Source of the DNA: an uncultured bacterium
Lineage (GTDB): Bacteria > Bacillota_I > Bacilli_A > RFN20 > CAG-826
Assembly (NCBI GenBank): GCA_949288485.1
Contig: CASEKC010000002.1
Coordinates: forward strand, 124,001 to 188,000
Direction of reading: 5' to 3'
DNA length: 64,000 bases
Shown here: positions 57,089 through 64,000 of the stretch, in pieces
Numbering within the stretch: the stretch's first letter is position 1
Layout: each line of letters begins with the position of its first letter
Notes under the pieces: generated by a model
What the model saw: only the letters and a program-made list of their open reading frames with translations
What the model was told of the DNA's origin: nothing
Database searches by the model: none
Translations under genes and position numbers: made by a program

Positions 57089-58756
57089 TTAAAAATTAAT
57101 TATAAATTCTGAACCTTTTCCTAACTCAGAATCAACTTTAATTTCAAAATCATAATAAGAACAAATATATTTAACAATAGATAAACCTAAACCCGTACCG
57201 CCATTTTGTCTACTTCTAGCTTTATCAACTCTAAAGAATCTTTCAAATATTCTTTGTTGATTCTCTTTTGATATACCAATTCCAGTATCTTTAATAGAAA
57301 TATAATGATTTTTATTATTGATAGTAATAAAAATATTTCCACGTGGTAAATTATAACGAATACTATTTTCAATTAAATTTTTAAAAAGGTTATAAAAATC
57401 GTCTGGATTCATTTTTATAATACATTTTTCATAGTGTTTAACGATAACAATTTCTTTTTCTTTAATTTGATTATCAAGCATAGAAAGAATTTTATTGATT
57501 TCTTCACTTACATCAATTTTTTCAATAGGTCTTAAATTATTATTTTCTAAAGAAGAAAGTTCAAGCATTTCTACAATAAGTTTATTCATTCTTTCACCTT
57601 CTTTTATCGTTCTTTCATTAGCATTAGCAATTTCTTCTTTGCTAGATAAAAGCCCATCTTTAATCAATTCTTGGAACCCTAAAATTGATGTTAAAGGTGA
57701 TTTTAATTCATGAGCAGCATTAGCAAAGAAATCTCTTTTCATTTTTTCTGAATTATATTTATCAGTAATATCAATAATTAAAATAGATACTGATTTATTA
57801 TTTTGGCTTTCTTCAAAAGAAGAATTAATTGAATTTGTATTAAATTCATAAACTCTCCCATTAATTTCTTTATTAAAAACCATTTTTCTATTCGTTGATA
57901 AAGTAATTTTTATATTTAAAGATAATTCTTTTGGTAAATCATTTTCATTAAATCTATATAAATTCTTATCAAAATTTAAAATATCACGAGCTTTTTGATT
58001 GGACAAAATAATCTCGTTAAAAGTATTTAAAACTAAAATTCCTTGATCAATTGAATCGAGTAAAAAATCTAACCTTTTTTCACTTAAATAGTTATTTTGA
58101 AGTTCAATATCGAGTTTTCTTCTTGTATCTTTTAAAATATTCGCTAAATTTTCAACATCATTATCATATTCAACCATCGTCTCAATTTTAGCGATTTGTC
58201 TAAGTTTTCTTACTTGATGTTTTAAATATAAAGTTTCTTTTTTATATTTTTTATAAATTAATATCCACGAAGTTAAAGTTATACTTAAAATTAATATAGG
58301 AATAATTATAAGTAAGGATTTTAAAATTAAATAGGTAGTAGAAATACTAACGATTGTTACTAAATAAAGATTTGTATTTTTATTTAAAGAAATATAAGCA
58401 AAACCTTCATAATTTAATATATTTGAATCATAAATAGTAATTATTTTATTTTCTTTAAATGAAAACGATAATAAATCTTCTTTACTATAATCATTTTTTA
58501 ATGAAGTAGAAAAAGTATTATCATTTAAAGAAAATACCATTAATTCATAGTTTTTAAAATTATTAGTTATAAAAGAAATATAAGAAGTAAAATTATCTTC
58601 ATTTATATTTAAAGATATATTTTCATTTAGATTAAAAGCATTCTCTTTTAATCTATTTTCTTCATAGTAAAAAGGTATTAATAAACTAACTAATGAGATA
58701 ATAGTTATTAATAATCCGATTAAAAGAGGTAAGACAATTCTTTTAAATTTAATCAT
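57089..58756 (-). CDS. Sensor histidine kinase, PhoR/WalK-like
   Basis: 555 residues. Two membrane helices (about 7-30 and 140-165) enclose an extracytoplasmic sensor of about 110 residues. A PAS-like region (LLDSIDQGILVLNTFNEIIL, near 230) precedes the phosphoacceptor His in FFANAAHELKSPLTSILGFQ (near 350). The ATPase domain has NLIENSIRYN, DTGIGI and GGTGLGLSIVKYI. It overlaps the response-regulator stop by one base (TAATG), so the two are translationally coupled. Signal unknown. Contains TTTCCACGTG copy 5. Confidence 0.94.
   Translation of the reverse strand: MIKFKRIVLPLLIGLLITIISLVSLLIPFYYEENRLKENAFNLNENISLNINEDNFTSYISFITNNFKNYELMVFSLNDNTFSTSLKNDYSKEDLLSFSFKENKIITIYDSNILNYEGFAYISLNKNTNLYLVTIVSISTTYLILKSLLIIIPILILSITLTSWILIYKKYKKETLYLKHQVRKLRQIAKIETMVEYDNDVENLANILKDTRRKLDIELQNNYLSEKRLDFLLDSIDQGILVLNTFNEIILSNQKARDILNFDKNLYRFNENDLPKELSLNIKITLSTNRKMVFNKEINGRVYEFNTNSINSSFEESQNNKSVSILIIDITDKYNSEKMKRDFFANAAHELKSPLTSILGFQELIKDGLLSSKEEIANANERTIKEGERMNKLIVEMLELSSLENNNLRPIEKIDVSEEINKILSMLDNQIKEKEIVIVKHYEKCIIKMNPDDFYNLFKNLIENSIRYNLPRGNIFITINNKNHYISIKDTGIGISKENQQRIFERFFRVDKARSRQNGGTGLGLSIVKYICSYYDFEIKVDSELGKGSEFIINF
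57336..57345 (+). other. TTTCCACGTG motif, copy 5 (inside the histidine kinase gene)
   Basis: Followed by GTAAAT, the most divergent right flank of the six copies. Same orientation. Confidence 0.45.
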
Positions 58757-59427
58757 TATTCTATTTTATATCCATTTCCATATATAGAAACAATAAAATT
58801 TTTATCATTATCATTAATTTTTTCTCTAATAGATTTAATATGCATATCAATAGTTCTAGAAGAGTTATTTTTATCTTCTTTTTTCCAAATAACTTTAAAA
58901 AGTTCATCTCTAGATACTACTTTTCCTCTATTTTTAAATAAATATTCAATAATTTTATATTCATTTTTAGTTAAATCTACTTTTTCATCAAAATTATATA
59001 AACTTTCATTTTTTTCATCTAAAGAATAATGATCAATCTTAATAATAAATTTAGTTTCCAAATATTTACGATAATTAACATTTACTCTTGAAATTAATTC
59101 TTTAATATTAAATGGTTTAACAATATAATCATCCGCTCCATTATTTAATCCATTAACTTTATCTTCGATTAATGATTTTGCACTAATTATAATTACTGGA
59201 ATTGAAGAAGAAAATTTTCTAATTTCTTTTAAAACTTCATCACCTTGAATATGAGGAAGCATTAAATCAAGTAAAACTAAATTAGGTTTAGTTTTATTAA
59301 ATTCATCTAAAAAAAGTTCTCCAGTTTCAAAAGATTTAACATTAAAACCAGATTTAGTTAACGCAATATTAATTAAATCTGATATTTCTTTATCGTCTTC
59401 CACTGAATAAATTAAATACTCATCCAT
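58756..59427 (-). CDS. Response regulator, OmpR/PhoB family
   Basis: 223 residues. The receiver domain has the acidic pair EDD near 10, phosphoacceptor Asp in LVLLDLMLPH (near 54), Ser in IIISAKS and Lys in YIVKPFN. The winged-helix output domain includes LTKNEYKIIEYLFKNRGKVV and SRTIDMHIKSIREKI. It heads a two-gene operon with the histidine kinase. Placed beside the second sugar ABC importer and could regulate it, but no binding repeats were found. Confidence 0.95.
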   Translation of the reverse strand: MDEYLIYSVEDDKEISDLINIALTKSGFNVKSFETGELFLDEFNKTKPNLVLLDLMLPHIQGDEVLKEIRKFSSSIPVIIISAKSLIEDKVNGLNNGADDYIVKPFNIKELISRVNVNYRKYLETKFIIKIDHYSLDEKNESLYNFDEKVDLTKNEYKIIEYLFKNRGKVVSRDELFKVIWKKEDKNNSSRTIDMHIKSIREKINDNDKNFIVSIYGNGYKIE

Positions 59428-59488
59428 AATTTTTACCTTGTATTTAATTTTACATATTTTTAAATAAAAATTGTAATTATTTAAAGTT

Positions 59489-59978
59489 TTAATTTTCTAA
59501 TTTGTAAATTTTTATTCCATCTTTTAATATTTCATTTAATAATTCAATATTTTGATTTATATAATTAGCACTCAAAAGATCAACCTTTTTAGCAAGTGAT
59601 TCTCTTAATTCCTCTACTAAAGCAAAAAATTCTCCTCCTTTGATATTTCCTCCAACTAGTAAATCAATATCACTATTTTCACTAGCTTTATTTTTAGAAT
59701 ATTAACCAAATAAATAACAAAAAGCAGCATTATATCTTTTTAAAATTTGTGGAGATATATCGATTATTTCTTGAAGTGATAAAATACCATGTTCTTCATC
59801 AATTCTTGTTTTTCTAATAACGTTTTATAAATACTTTCATATTTAAAACTGCCTATTTTTTAATTATCATTCTCATAATTTTGGTAAGTTCTTAAAGGAA
59901 TAGCAACTAACTTTGATGCTTCTTTTTGAGTTAACTTCTCTTTTTTCTTAATTCTTTCAATAAATTATCTTTGTTCAT
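59489..59978 (-). pseudogene. Decayed HTH / MNT-type nucleotidyltransferase gene
   Basis: On the minus strand, pieces in shifting frames read from the ATG at 59978 (MNKDNLLKEL), then KEKLTQKEASKLVAIPLRTY (an XRE-type helix-turn-helix), then ILSLQEIIDISPQILKRYNA. The last pieces are CYLFG-stop-YSKNKASENSDIDLLVGG and VDLLSANYINQNIELLNEIL. The last part is the minimal nucleotidyltransferase signature (G-S-x-x-x-x-x-DxD), with TAA replacing the Ser codon. At least two frameshifts and several stops break it. HTH-nucleotidyltransferase proteins often belong to toxin-antitoxin or mobile modules. The rest of the 59428-60092 gap shows nothing else. Confidence 0.75.
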
Positions 59979-60092
59979 AAAAATAGTTTAACTTATTATT
60001 GCGTATTTTAAATATATCGATATGCAAATATTGCGTCTTTATAATTTAAAAATACACAATAAATTTTCCTTCTTATCTATTATATAAATAGA

Positions 60093-60098
60093 TATAAT
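60093..60098 (+). promoter_or_regulatory. -10 box for near-leaderless transcription of the Y-family polymerase gene
   Basis: TATAAT ends 10 bp before the ATG at 60109, and no Shine-Dalgarno is present. No LexA-type box was recognised upstream. Confidence 0.5.
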
Positions 60099-60108
60099 TT
60101 TCTTACCT

Positions 60109-61380
60109 ATGGAAGAAAATTTATATTTAAAAAATAAAGTAATTGCTGTAATTGATATGAAGTCTTTTTATTCTTCTGTTGAATGTGTTGAAAGAGGATT
60201 AGATCCATTTTTTACTCCTCTAGCTGTAACAGATTTATCTAGAAAAGATGCTAGTATCGTTCTTTCAGTAACTCCATATTTAAAAAGTTTAGGTGTTCCA
60301 AGTGTTTGTCGAAGAAGAGATTTACCTAAAGATATAAAAGATATGATTTATGCTACTCCTCGAATGGAATTATATGTTAAAAAGAGTGCAGAAATAGTAT
60401 CAATATTTTTAGATTTTGTCGGATTAGATGATGTTCATACCTATTCAATAGATGAATCTTTTTTAGATTTAACTCCATATTTAAAATTATATAAATGTTC
60501 TCCTTATGAACTTGCTAGAAGAATTTTAAAAAGAATTAAAGATCAAACTGGTTTAACTGCTACTTGTGGTCTTGGTTCAAATATGTTTTTAGCCAAAGTA
60601 GCTGATGATATTTATGGAAAAAAAGATCCAAATTTTATTGGAGAAATATATAGTAATGAAATAAAAGAAAAATTATGGCCAATAAAACCTTTAAATAAAA
60701 TTTGGGGTATTTCAACTGGTTATTTGACTAGATTAAATCGAATTGGAATTTATTCTGTTAAAGATTTAGCAACATATCCAAAAGAAAAATTAATAAAACT
60801 CTTTGGTGTTTTAGGGGAAGAATTACATAATCACGCTAACGGGATTGATGAAACTAATATAAGAGAAAAATATATTCCAGTTAATAAAACTATTTCTAAT
60901 GGCCAAGTTTTAATGAAAGATTATACTAAAAAAGGAGCATTACTTGTTTTAAAAGAGATGAATGATGATTTATGTTTTCGTCTTAGAGAAATTGGTAAAA
61001 AAACTAATGTTATTCATTTAGCTGTTGGCTATTCTTTAACTAGCGACGATGTAGGTTATTCTCATGAATTATCGCTTTCTTATCCAACTAATAACAACAA
61101 AGAAATTTATGAAGGAATTAAATATTTATTTAATAAATATACTTTAGATAAACCAATTAGAAGACTCGGAATATCTTTTTCTCATCTTTCTTCTCCTTCT
61201 TTTGATCAACTAGACCTATTTAAAGATTATAATGAGCTAGATAAAGATGAAAGACTTTATGATTATATCGATTTAATTCAAGAAAAATATGGTAAAAATA
61301 AATTATTAAAACTAGATAGTAAAAAAGAAGACTCTACTATTAAAGAAAGACATAATCAAATTGGCGGACATAGAAGATAA
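60109..61380 (+). CDS. Y-family DNA polymerase (UmuC/UvrX/YqjW-like)
   Basis: 423 residues. Translesion polymerase. Catalytic carboxylates are in VIAVIDMKSFYSSVE (Asp near 16) and YSIDESFLDL (Asp-Glu near 114). The thumb helix-hairpin-helix region and little-finger domain follow (LNKIWGISTGYLTRLNRIGI, then LGISFSHLS). The N-terminal IDMKSFYSSVECVERGLDP is typical of the UvrX/YqjW group rather than DinB. The polymerase lies alone on the plus strand and converges on the serpin gene 18 bp away. Confidence 0.92.
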   Translation: MEENLYLKNKVIAVIDMKSFYSSVECVERGLDPFFTPLAVTDLSRKDASIVLSVTPYLKSLGVPSVCRRRDLPKDIKDMIYATPRMELYVKKSAEIVSIFLDFVGLDDVHTYSIDESFLDLTPYLKLYKCSPYELARRILKRIKDQTGLTATCGLGSNMFLAKVADDIYGKKDPNFIGEIYSNEIKEKLWPIKPLNKIWGISTGYLTRLNRIGIYSVKDLATYPKEKLIKLFGVLGEELHNHANGIDETNIREKYIPVNKTISNGQVLMKDYTKKGALLVLKEMNDDLCFRLREIGKKTNVIHLAVGYSLTSDDVGYSHELSLSYPTNNNKEIYEGIKYLFNKYTLDKPIRRLGISFSHLSSPSFDQLDLFKDYNELDKDERLYDYIDLIQEKYGKNKLLKLDSKKEDSTIKERHNQIGGHRR

Positions 61381-61398
61381 CTAAAATAAATCACTAAA

Positions 61399-62628
61399 TT
61401 AATTTAATGTATTTACTCTCATTGCAAAAATAGGAATATCATTTTTTAAAGTTATAAATAAATAAAATGGTTTATCTAAATAAATATCAGGTAAATCTGG
61501 AACTCCTGCACCAGGAGCTCCACCAGTTGAAATGCTTACTCCTTCAAAACCATCTTCATTTATTTCAAAATAATTATCTTGTAAAAATCCTTCAAGAGTA
61601 TAAGAAATTGATCCTTCAGTTACTTTATTTCCTACATAGCTTCCATATATTTCTCTTGATTTTGCTACTTCTTCATAATTAGAAATTGAATTTGATGAAG
61701 TGTAGGTAAAAAATGGGAAAGCAATATTGATATTTTTAGAATTTCCATTTTCATCAGTATAAAGAGAATATGTTCTTCGATAATTAGAAAAATATTCTTC
61801 TAAAGGAAGATCATCGATTGTTTTATCTTCATTTGAATTTATAACAAAAATCATATCAAAATTAGTTGTTTCACCTTTAAAACTTAAAACTTCATTTACT
61901 TTATCAATATGATATTTTGTAGGAATAACACCAAATCTTGTTTCATTTCCATTTCCATTTATATCTTTAAAAACATGTCTTGTAGTAGAAAACTCTCTCT
62001 TTTCTTTAATTTTTAATCCGGAAACATAATTTAAAGAAGAATCATAATTAAGTTTATATTCATAATTTATTTTAGTTTCTAAATCAGTACTTAATTTATC
62101 ACTTATAGCTTCTTCTAAACTTTCTTTATCTTTAGCAAAATATGAAGAAAAAGAAAAATCTTTACTATATTTTTTTAAAGAATTTTTATCAAAGCCGATA
62201 TTTAATCCTGCAATTAGGTTTGTAAATTTAAAAACGCTATTTTCATTATTTGAAAAACTAACGTTTTTAAATTTATTAAATTTTTTTAACATCTCTTCAC
62301 TATTTTCTTTATTAATATTATAAGATTTTAAAATTTCATCGCTTGAAGTAACTTCTATAGTTAAAAAATTTAAAAATGAAGAAAAAGGCGAAAATAAAAT
62401 ATTTTTTTCTTTACTTTCTTTACCTTTTAAAGCAATAGACGAATCTTCATAAAGTAAAGAAGAAAAATTAATTAAAGAAAGGGAAATAAAATCATCATAA
62501 TTTATTTCATTACTTTTATAATTTCTCATTTTTGTTTCATAAATTACTTCATATGGTTTAAAAAGGTTACAAGAAGAAATCAAAGCGGTTAATAAAGTTA
62601 AACTCATTAATTTAAAAAGTTTTTCCAT
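61399..62628 (-). CDS. Serpin-family lipoprotein
   Basis: 409 residues. Lipoprotein signal MEKLFKLMSLTLLTAL with lipobox ISSC (Cys near 20). Serpin features are ILFSPFSSFLNFLTIE near 75 (usual NIFFSPxS), a hinge region EINEDGFEGVSIS near 355 (usual EEGTEAAAAT), a reactive loop rich in Gly/Pro/Ala, and the C-terminal DKPFYLFITLKNDIPIFAMR (usual RPFLFFIRD..ILFMGR). The P14 position is Phe and the hinge is not Ala-rich, so inhibition by loop insertion may be impaired. Ala or Gly at P1 would suit elastase- or subtilisin-like proteases. It follows the second anti-sigma/sigma pair. Confidence 0.82.
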   Translation of the reverse strand: MEKLFKLMSLTLLTALISSCNLFKPYEVIYETKMRNYKSNEINYDDFISLSLINFSSLLYEDSSIALKGKESKEKNILFSPFSSFLNFLTIEVTSSDEILKSYNINKENSEEMLKKFNKFKNVSFSNNENSVFKFTNLIAGLNIGFDKNSLKKYSKDFSFSSYFAKDKESLEEAISDKLSTDLETKINYEYKLNYDSSLNYVSGLKIKEKREFSTTRHVFKDINGNGNETRFGVIPTKYHIDKVNEVLSFKGETTNFDMIFVINSNEDKTIDDLPLEEYFSNYRRTYSLYTDENGNSKNINIAFPFFTYTSSNSISNYEEVAKSREIYGSYVGNKVTEGSISYTLEGFLQDNYFEINEDGFEGVSISTGGAPGAGVPDLPDIYLDKPFYLFITLKNDIPIFAMRVNTLN

Positions 62629-62718
62629 ACTAGTTTTCTCCTTTCTTTATTAAAAAGTTTTTTATTTATATTAAATAAGATTATGTTTAATTATTTTTTG
62701 GTGCAAATATATAAATTA

Positions 62719-62728
62719 TTTCCACGTG
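62719..62728 (+). other. TTTCCACGTG motif, copy 6 (upstream of the serpin gene)
   Basis: Followed by AAAAT, the same flanks as copies 2 and 4. It lies in the 119-bp gap between the serpin gene and the anti-sigma gene, about 90 bp before the serpin ATG. Confidence 0.5.
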
Positions 62729-62747
62729 AAAATAAAAATATTAGGTT

Positions 62748-63599
62748 TTAATCATTATTTTCTAAATTATAGAAGTATTCTTTTAATTCTTCTTTAAAAG
62801 AAAGTAATGATTCATTATTTATTAAAGAAGAATCATATATAAATGTATATTTTTCATTATTATTTTCTTTATCAATTAAACTAGAATATAAAAGAGTATT
62901 ATATTCATCATTAAATAATCTACTTACATCATAAAAATAATTATTTTTATTATCTTCATATATTAAATTAGTTAAACTACTACTTTTTGAAGAATATTCT
63001 CCAAAAAGTAAAATAAATTCTAAATTATCATTATTATCTATATTAAATTTAATAAAGATCATTCCTTCATTTATTCTATCATTAGAAATAATATAATAAT
63101 TTGTAATATTTAAATTGTTTTTATCTAATAATGAAGAAGGTATATCAAAAACATAATAATTAGATAAAAAATCATATTTTTCTTTTTCTATATCTAATTC
63201 TTTTTTAAATGTTTCTTCATTATTAAATATTTTTATACTTTCGCTTACTTCTCCACCAATTCCTTGACTTCCATCTTCTCCAGAAGGGTTTTTATCTCCT
63301 GGAGCATTATTTCCAGCACTAACATTTAAAGCAAAAGGTAAAGATAAAATACCAATAAAAATTAAGCAAACTAAGGAAGTAACACTAATTTGTAAAAATA
63401 ATTTTTTATTAAAAATAAAGACATGTTTTTTCTTTTTTGATTTTTCTTTTTCTTTTAAAGTAGAAAAATCAAGTGAAGAAAAAACATTAGTTTTCATTTC
63501 ATTTAATTTTTCTTCGTTAAAAAAGTTGCTATTATTAGAAATAGTGTTATTTATGCTTGTTTCTAATTCTTTTTCAATTTTTTTATTTATCATTTTCAT
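62748..63599 (-). CDS. Probable membrane-anchored anti-sigma factor, second copy
   Basis: 283 residues. A cytoplasmic N-terminus (about 1-68, ending KSKKKKHVFIFNKK) precedes one membrane helix (about 70-92, ISVTSLVCLIFIGILSLPFA). The outer domain of about 190 residues starts with a Gly/Pro-rich linker. The ATG overlaps the sigma-factor stop (ATGA), the arrangement of a sigma/anti-sigma pair. No zinc motif was seen. The outside domain is different from that of the anti-sigma at 13503. Probably sequesters the upstream sigma factor. Confidence 0.62.
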   Translation of the reverse strand: MKMINKKIEKELETSINNTISNNSNFFNEEKLNEMKTNVFSSLDFSTLKEKEKSKKKKHVFIFNKKLFLQISVTSLVCLIFIGILSLPFALNVSAGNNAPGDKNPSGEDGSQGIGGEVSESIKIFNNEETFKKELDIEKEKYDFLSNYYVFDIPSSLLDKNNLNITNYYIISNDRINEGMIFIKFNIDNNDNLEFILLFGEYSSKSSSLTNLIYEDNKNNYFYDVSRLFNDEYNTLLYSSLIDKENNNEKYTFIYDSSLINNESLLSFKEELKEYFYNLENND

Positions 63600-64000
63600 A
63601 TACTTCCTTTTTGTTTTCTTTTTTTGTTAATTTCTTTTTTTAACTTTTCTAAACTTCTTCGATAAATACTTTTTACAGTATTTATCGAAGAATATTTATT
63701 GTTAGAATTTATTACTATTTCTTTAAATGTTTGATCTAAATAAATATGTTTAATAATAATATCTAGTTCAGTTTCATTTAAAATAGATAAATATTCATCC
63801 ATTTTATATTCATTTTTAGAATAATCATCTTTTTCTTTTTCATTTATTTCTTTTAAATAAATAACATCTTCGATATCAACTCTTTTATTTTCTTCTTTTT
63901 TAAATTCGATAATTTTATTTTTAACAATCGTTAATAAATAATATTTAAGATTGTTAATTTTCTTATTTTCTTTTAAAAGTTCGTTAAAAAGAATGATAAA
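63596..64000 (-). CDS. ECF-family sigma factor, partial (N-terminus beyond the right edge)
   Basis: The minus strand is open from the window edge to the TGA at 63596, at least 134 residues. Sigma region 2 ends INNLKYYLLTIVKNKIIEFK, comparable to the LxxIxRNxxLDxLR pattern. Region 4 reads IYLDQTFKEIVINSNNKYSS followed by TVKSIYRRSLEKLKKE, a helix-turn-helix. It is translationally coupled to the anti-sigma gene. The start codon is outside the window; an internal ATG at 63802 is not the true start because region 2 lies upstream of it. Confidence 0.85.
   Translation of the reverse strand, partial: FIILFNELLKENKKINNLKYYLLTIVKNKIIEFKKEENKRVDIEDVIYLKEINEKEKDDYSKNEYKMDEYLSILNETELDIIIKHIYLDQTFKEIVINSNNKYSSINTVKSIYRRSLEKLKKEINKKRKQKGSI

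Noticed and set aside
57495-57713. Short open frames on the opposite strand of long genes, here and elsewhere
   Set aside because: They lie wholly inside well-supported genes, have no ribosome-binding site and show compositional mirror images of the real reading frame.
63596-63802. Separate 68-residue protein starting at the ATG at 63802
   Set aside because: The frame is open upstream to the window edge and encodes sigma region 2, so this is the C-terminal part of a larger sigma factor.

Overview
The window is a stretch of very AT-rich bacterial chromosome. All intact genes read through with TGG for tryptophan, and TGA is used as a stop (both sigma-factor genes end in TGA), so the code is the standard bacterial one. 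The gene set points to a reduced, low-GC Bacilli or Mollicutes-related lineage, probably an uncultured gut commensal. The indicators are dnaB-rplI-gdpP beside rpsR-ssb-rpsF, Gram-positive-style Shine-Dalgarno sites, lipoprotein signal peptides, a PhoB/PhoR-type two-component pair, cre-like operators, and galactoside and sugar-phosphate metabolism. No rRNA, phage, transposase or CRISPR array is visible. The only RNA gene recognised is one tRNA-Leu.

Layout. 1-5409: housekeeping genes on the minus strand (metallo-hydrolase fragment, dnaB, rplI, gdpP; then rpsR, ssb, rpsF with a probable S6:S18 autoregulatory leader). 5536-12811: psuK-like kinase, guaA, and a five-gene minus-strand operon (folD, a ThyX-like gene, an M29 aminopeptidase, an acyl-ACP thioesterase, psuG). 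12948-15969: a plus-strand ECF sigma / membrane anti-sigma pair and a lipoprotein gene. The sigma gene and the lipoprotein gene share one promoter motif with identical spacing (CCAATAA-N15-CGTTTTTAT). 16016-30276: a galactoside operon (GPH symporter, alpha-glucosidase, alpha-galactosidase, beta-galactosidase) followed 33 bp downstream by a 1927-residue defence-type helicase-nuclease.

30382-42369: a P-type ATPase, a MacB-like ABC transporter, a Gfo/Idh oxidoreductase, an AAA ATPase-nuclease whose 5' leader is a tandem repeat, a ClC channel, tRNA-Leu, two paralogous degenerate PlsX-like proteins and a small membrane protein. 42443-46832: an Mgl-type sugar ABC importer (binding protein, double ATPase, permease with an unusual coiled-coil N-terminus) under an operator-bearing promoter. 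A decayed lipoprotein pseudogene and a LacI-type regulator lie upstream. 48768-56922: mannose-6-phosphate isomerase, phosphohexomutase and a second ABC importer (fused permease, ATPase with an insertion of about 240 residues), also behind a cre-like site. 57089-59427: histidine kinase and response regulator. 59489-64000: a decayed HTH-nucleotidyltransferase gene, a Y-family polymerase, a serpin lipoprotein, and a second anti-sigma / ECF sigma pair running off the right edge.

The main themes are sugar import and catabolism under LacI/CcpA-type control, and two cell-envelope sigma/anti-sigma modules each followed by a secreted lipoprotein. A third is a recurring, single-orientation 10-bp motif (TTTCCACGTG, six copies) that resembles ParB/Noc-type sites. 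The most promising undescribed items are this motif, the ECF autoregulon, the ThyX-like protein beside folD, the twin PlsX-like proteins, and the extra domains in the two sugar ABC transporters.
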